Part shown: piece after piece, positions 63,201-64,000 of the stretch
Layout of the letters: every line of letters starts with the position of its first letter
Position numbering within the stretch: the first letter of the stretch is position 1
Origin: Bryobacteraceae bacterium
GTDB taxonomy: Bacteria; Acidobacteriota; Terriglobia; Bryobacterales; Bryobacteraceae
Length of the DNA: 64,000 bases
Assembly: GCA_019752335.1 (NCBI GenBank)
Contig: JAIEMJ010000032.1
Location: forward strand, 1 to 64,000
Reading direction: 5' to 3'
Made by a program: the position numbers and the translations under genes
Notes under the pieces: generated by a model
What the model saw: the letters and a program-made list of their open reading frames with translations, nothing else
Told to the model about the DNA's origin: nothing
The model's database searches: none

Positions 63201-63791
63201 GTGCCACAACGCTTCGTGATGACGGCCGCGGTGGGGCTGCCTTTCGGCAGAGGGAAGCGGTTCCTGAACGGGAAGGGCTGGACCAATCGTCTGGTGGGCA
63301 ATTGGCAGTTCTTCACCAATACGCAGGTGCAAAGCGGACTCCCGGTAAACGTCGGCGGTCCGGACTTGTCGCGCATCGCCGGGGCGAGTCCGTCGCGGGC
63401 GACCGTGGTGCCCGGCGTGGATGCGAAGTTACCCTTGTCGGAATCGATCGCCAACTCGCGCGCGTGGGATAACCGTTGCGGCTGCACTAAGCCCTGGTTT
63501 AACCCGCAGGCGTTTACGACGACGCCCGAGTTTGTCATCCCGAATGGTCCTCGCTTCCTGCCGAATATTCGGGAGGGCTGGCTGCGTAATACTGACGTGA
63601 ACTTACAAAAGAGCGTGTTACTGCACGAGAAGATTCGCTTGTCCTTACAACTGCGCGCCTTCAACGTCTTCAATCAAGTTACCTTCAGCGGACCCAGCGT
63701 GATCGGCGCCAATCAAGCCAACTTTGGCAGCGCGGGCGGCGTGCAGGATAACTCCCGCCGGGCCGAGGTGGGTGCAAAAATCTATTTTTAG
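60300..63791 (+). CDS. Oar-like TonB-dependent outer-membrane receptor (second)
   Basis: 1163 residues. Signal peptide to about residue 20. The carboxypeptidase-regulatory-like domain covers about 22-105 (TARLSGVVTDANAAPVAEARVTAV, FPLLPPGIYEVSVEKVAF). The plug (about 115-245) has TVDARTIDELPLVQRDVMAVVRLAPG and NEVLLDGAVN. The beta-barrel runs to the end, which finishes AEVGAKIYF with a terminal Phe. Start ATG 60300, or the in-frame ATG at 60312. It is divergent from the sulfatase gene with a very short shared promoter region. It is related to the receptor at 15423 but clearly diverged. Confidence 0.92.
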   Translation: MLTHMGRLLLLLPLLAWGQTFTARLSGVVTDANAAPVAEARVTAVQTSTGAASSTQTDSRGTYVFPLLPPGIYEVSVEKVAFQKQLQRQVTLEVNSAIVLPFQLAVASVSVEVQVTDEAPVLQTESGGVGTTVDARTIDELPLVQRDVMAVVRLAPGVVAKSQVGDARGGRGVFNSNFSVGGGRTSTNEVLLDGAVNTIGDFNGVAFSPPPDSVQEFRVETNSFSAEFGRTGGGVVNIVTKSGANAFHGTTYYYHQNDFLNANSFTNNRFGTPRPILRRHQYGLSVGGPVKIPFLYNGKNKTFFFTAFEGRREKDPVRSVTSVPTALERAGDFSETRFLSAAGPQLINIYDPDTSRVDNGVRSRALFPGNVVPASRINPVAARMLREYPDANRPGSSVTGRQNYLFGGARTYSRDLWTTRVDQIFGERHRLFGRYSQQHSLDTQPSVKVRFTNSNNTKDSFFNFGLDDTYQITPRLFNVFRYMIVRYRANLVSNTLGFDPTTLGLPNYVRDSANVLIYPNVSVGSGIPDLGGTAFNNQPRDTQGFQENLVYAAGSHTMKMGGEYRLYRFYPYQVANPTGAYGFSQNYTASDQLGTARPEQGLGLASFLLGFGNFSYDKVEPLSAFQHYFGGYFQDDWKVNSRLTLNLGLRWETETGTGEAHDRLTYFDRNAPNPLGGNGAILFTGGKNPRTIRQTNWKNYAPRFGFAYRLNQRSAIRGGYGLFYLPIGLETAIVTTPFNYTVNADVFNANYSPKTTLSDPFPGGINRPGSTNRVEDGTYRTGNNVNTVLRDQRNSYVQQWNVALARQVSKTMGIEVTYFGSRGVRLPTNSLELNQIDPKNLANGGAFLNELVPNPYLGKGVGGLLSLARIPRMQLLKPFPQYASPTTANAYGTSLLYFRPPVGDSIYHAMTLRIDRKFSRGFSLTAHYTISKVIETGGGGNGIAFLDPAGIRDIYNIRLERSVGSFDVPQRFVMTAAVGLPFGRGKRFLNGKGWTNRLVGNWQFFTNTQVQSGLPVNVGGPDLSRIAGASPSRATVVPGVDAKLPLSESIANSRAWDNRCGCTKPWFNPQAFTTTPEFVIPNGPRFLPNIREGWLRNTDVNLQKSVLLHEKIRLSLQLRAFNVFNQVTFSGPSVIGANQANFGSAGGVQDNSRRAEVGAKIYF

Positions 63792-63847
63792 CTCGTCACC
63801 GTAATTGGAACTGGTTGGTTGGAGGCGATGCCAAAACGGTCTGGTAT

Positions 63848-64000
63848 TTAGTTCACCGGAATGCTGAACGAGACCGAAGGATAGCCGGGGGCGGATACGG
63901 TTACCGTGGCGAGGCCGCGGCTGAAGGCGGTCAAGCGTCCACGCGAAGGCGCCGTTTGACCCTCCGGGACATAGAGATAAATTACGTTTGCCGCCGCGAC
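63848..64000 (-). CDS. C-terminal end of an Ig-like secreted protein (cut by window edge)
   Basis: Fifty residues of the 3' end are inside the window, ending in TAA at 63848: VAAANVIYLYVPEGQTAPSR, then TAFSRGLATVTVSAPGYPSVSFSIPVN. The alternating strands fit an Ig-like or invasin-type beta-sandwich of an exported acidobacterial protein. The same frame continues past the stop for 19 protein-like codons (IPDRFGIASNQPVPITVTS) to a second TAA at 63788, which overlaps the end of the receptor gene. The first stop may therefore be a recent nonsense change, or the tail may be chance. Confidence 0.55.
   Translation of the reverse strand, partial: VAAANVIYLYVPEGQTAPSRGRLTAFSRGLATVTVSAPGYPSVSFSIPVN

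Overview
The window looks like a chromosomal segment of a high-GC Acidobacteriota, most likely of the Bryobacterales/Solibacter group. This rests on gene content: two Oar-type TonB receptors with an N-terminal carboxypeptidase-regulatory domain, a PadR/duplicated-permease (ADOP) pair, transmembrane winged-helix proteins fused to sensor domains, CRTAC1 (ASPIC/UnbV) and TPR proteins, a DUF1592/DUF1552 pair, and a MoxR/DUF58/BatA/DUF4175/DUF4159 cluster. Taxonomy is inferred. I saw no rRNA, tRNA, CRISPR array, prophage or intact insertion sequence.

Layout. 1-1280: two tandem copies of a secreted DNRLRE/collagen-like gene. 1438-7881: a membrane winged-helix propeller protein, a LytS/LytTR two-component system with a 32-residue membrane peptide, and small envelope genes. 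7912-10841: PadR regulator and ADOP permease with a palindromic operator. 11582-18899 (minus strand): Oar-like receptor, intrinsic terminator, two TPR proteins and a CRTAC1 protein, divergent from a transmembrane regulator with two malectin domains (19203-20747).

20755-35816 is one block of nine close-packed minus-strand genes: MoxR, DUF4159, vWA/GATase-like, caspase-fold protein lacking its cysteine, TPR-metalloprotease, second MoxR, DUF58, BatA-like and a giant Gln/Gly-rich DUF4175 protein. It is the best candidate for an incompletely described system. 35863-37003 is a metal-homeostasis trio (ArsR, His-rich protein, Fur/Zur), followed by a nested inverted-repeat element at 37032-37134.

37148-44264 is mostly housekeeping and accessory: PilZ, an HlyD-like adaptor with a TTG start, zinc-ribbon protein, patatin, 2H phosphoesterase, cysteine-synthase-like enzyme, LOG-family protein, methyltransferase-like protein and bactofilin. 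44416-49271: GAF protein, propeller protein, second LytS/LytTR pair and a beta-helix protein. Two intergenic regions here share a 30-base sequence. 50927-54357: two small EamA/SMR-type membrane proteins translationally coupled to an HpnI-like glycosyltransferase, then a TPR protein. 54390-63791: DUF1592 and DUF1552 proteins, a sulfatase and a second Oar-like receptor. The 3' end of a further secreted protein enters from the right edge.

Many start codons were moved inward from the longest reading frame, using stop/start overlaps, Shine-Dalgarno spacing or family N-termini. All functions come from reading motifs by eye; no searches were run.
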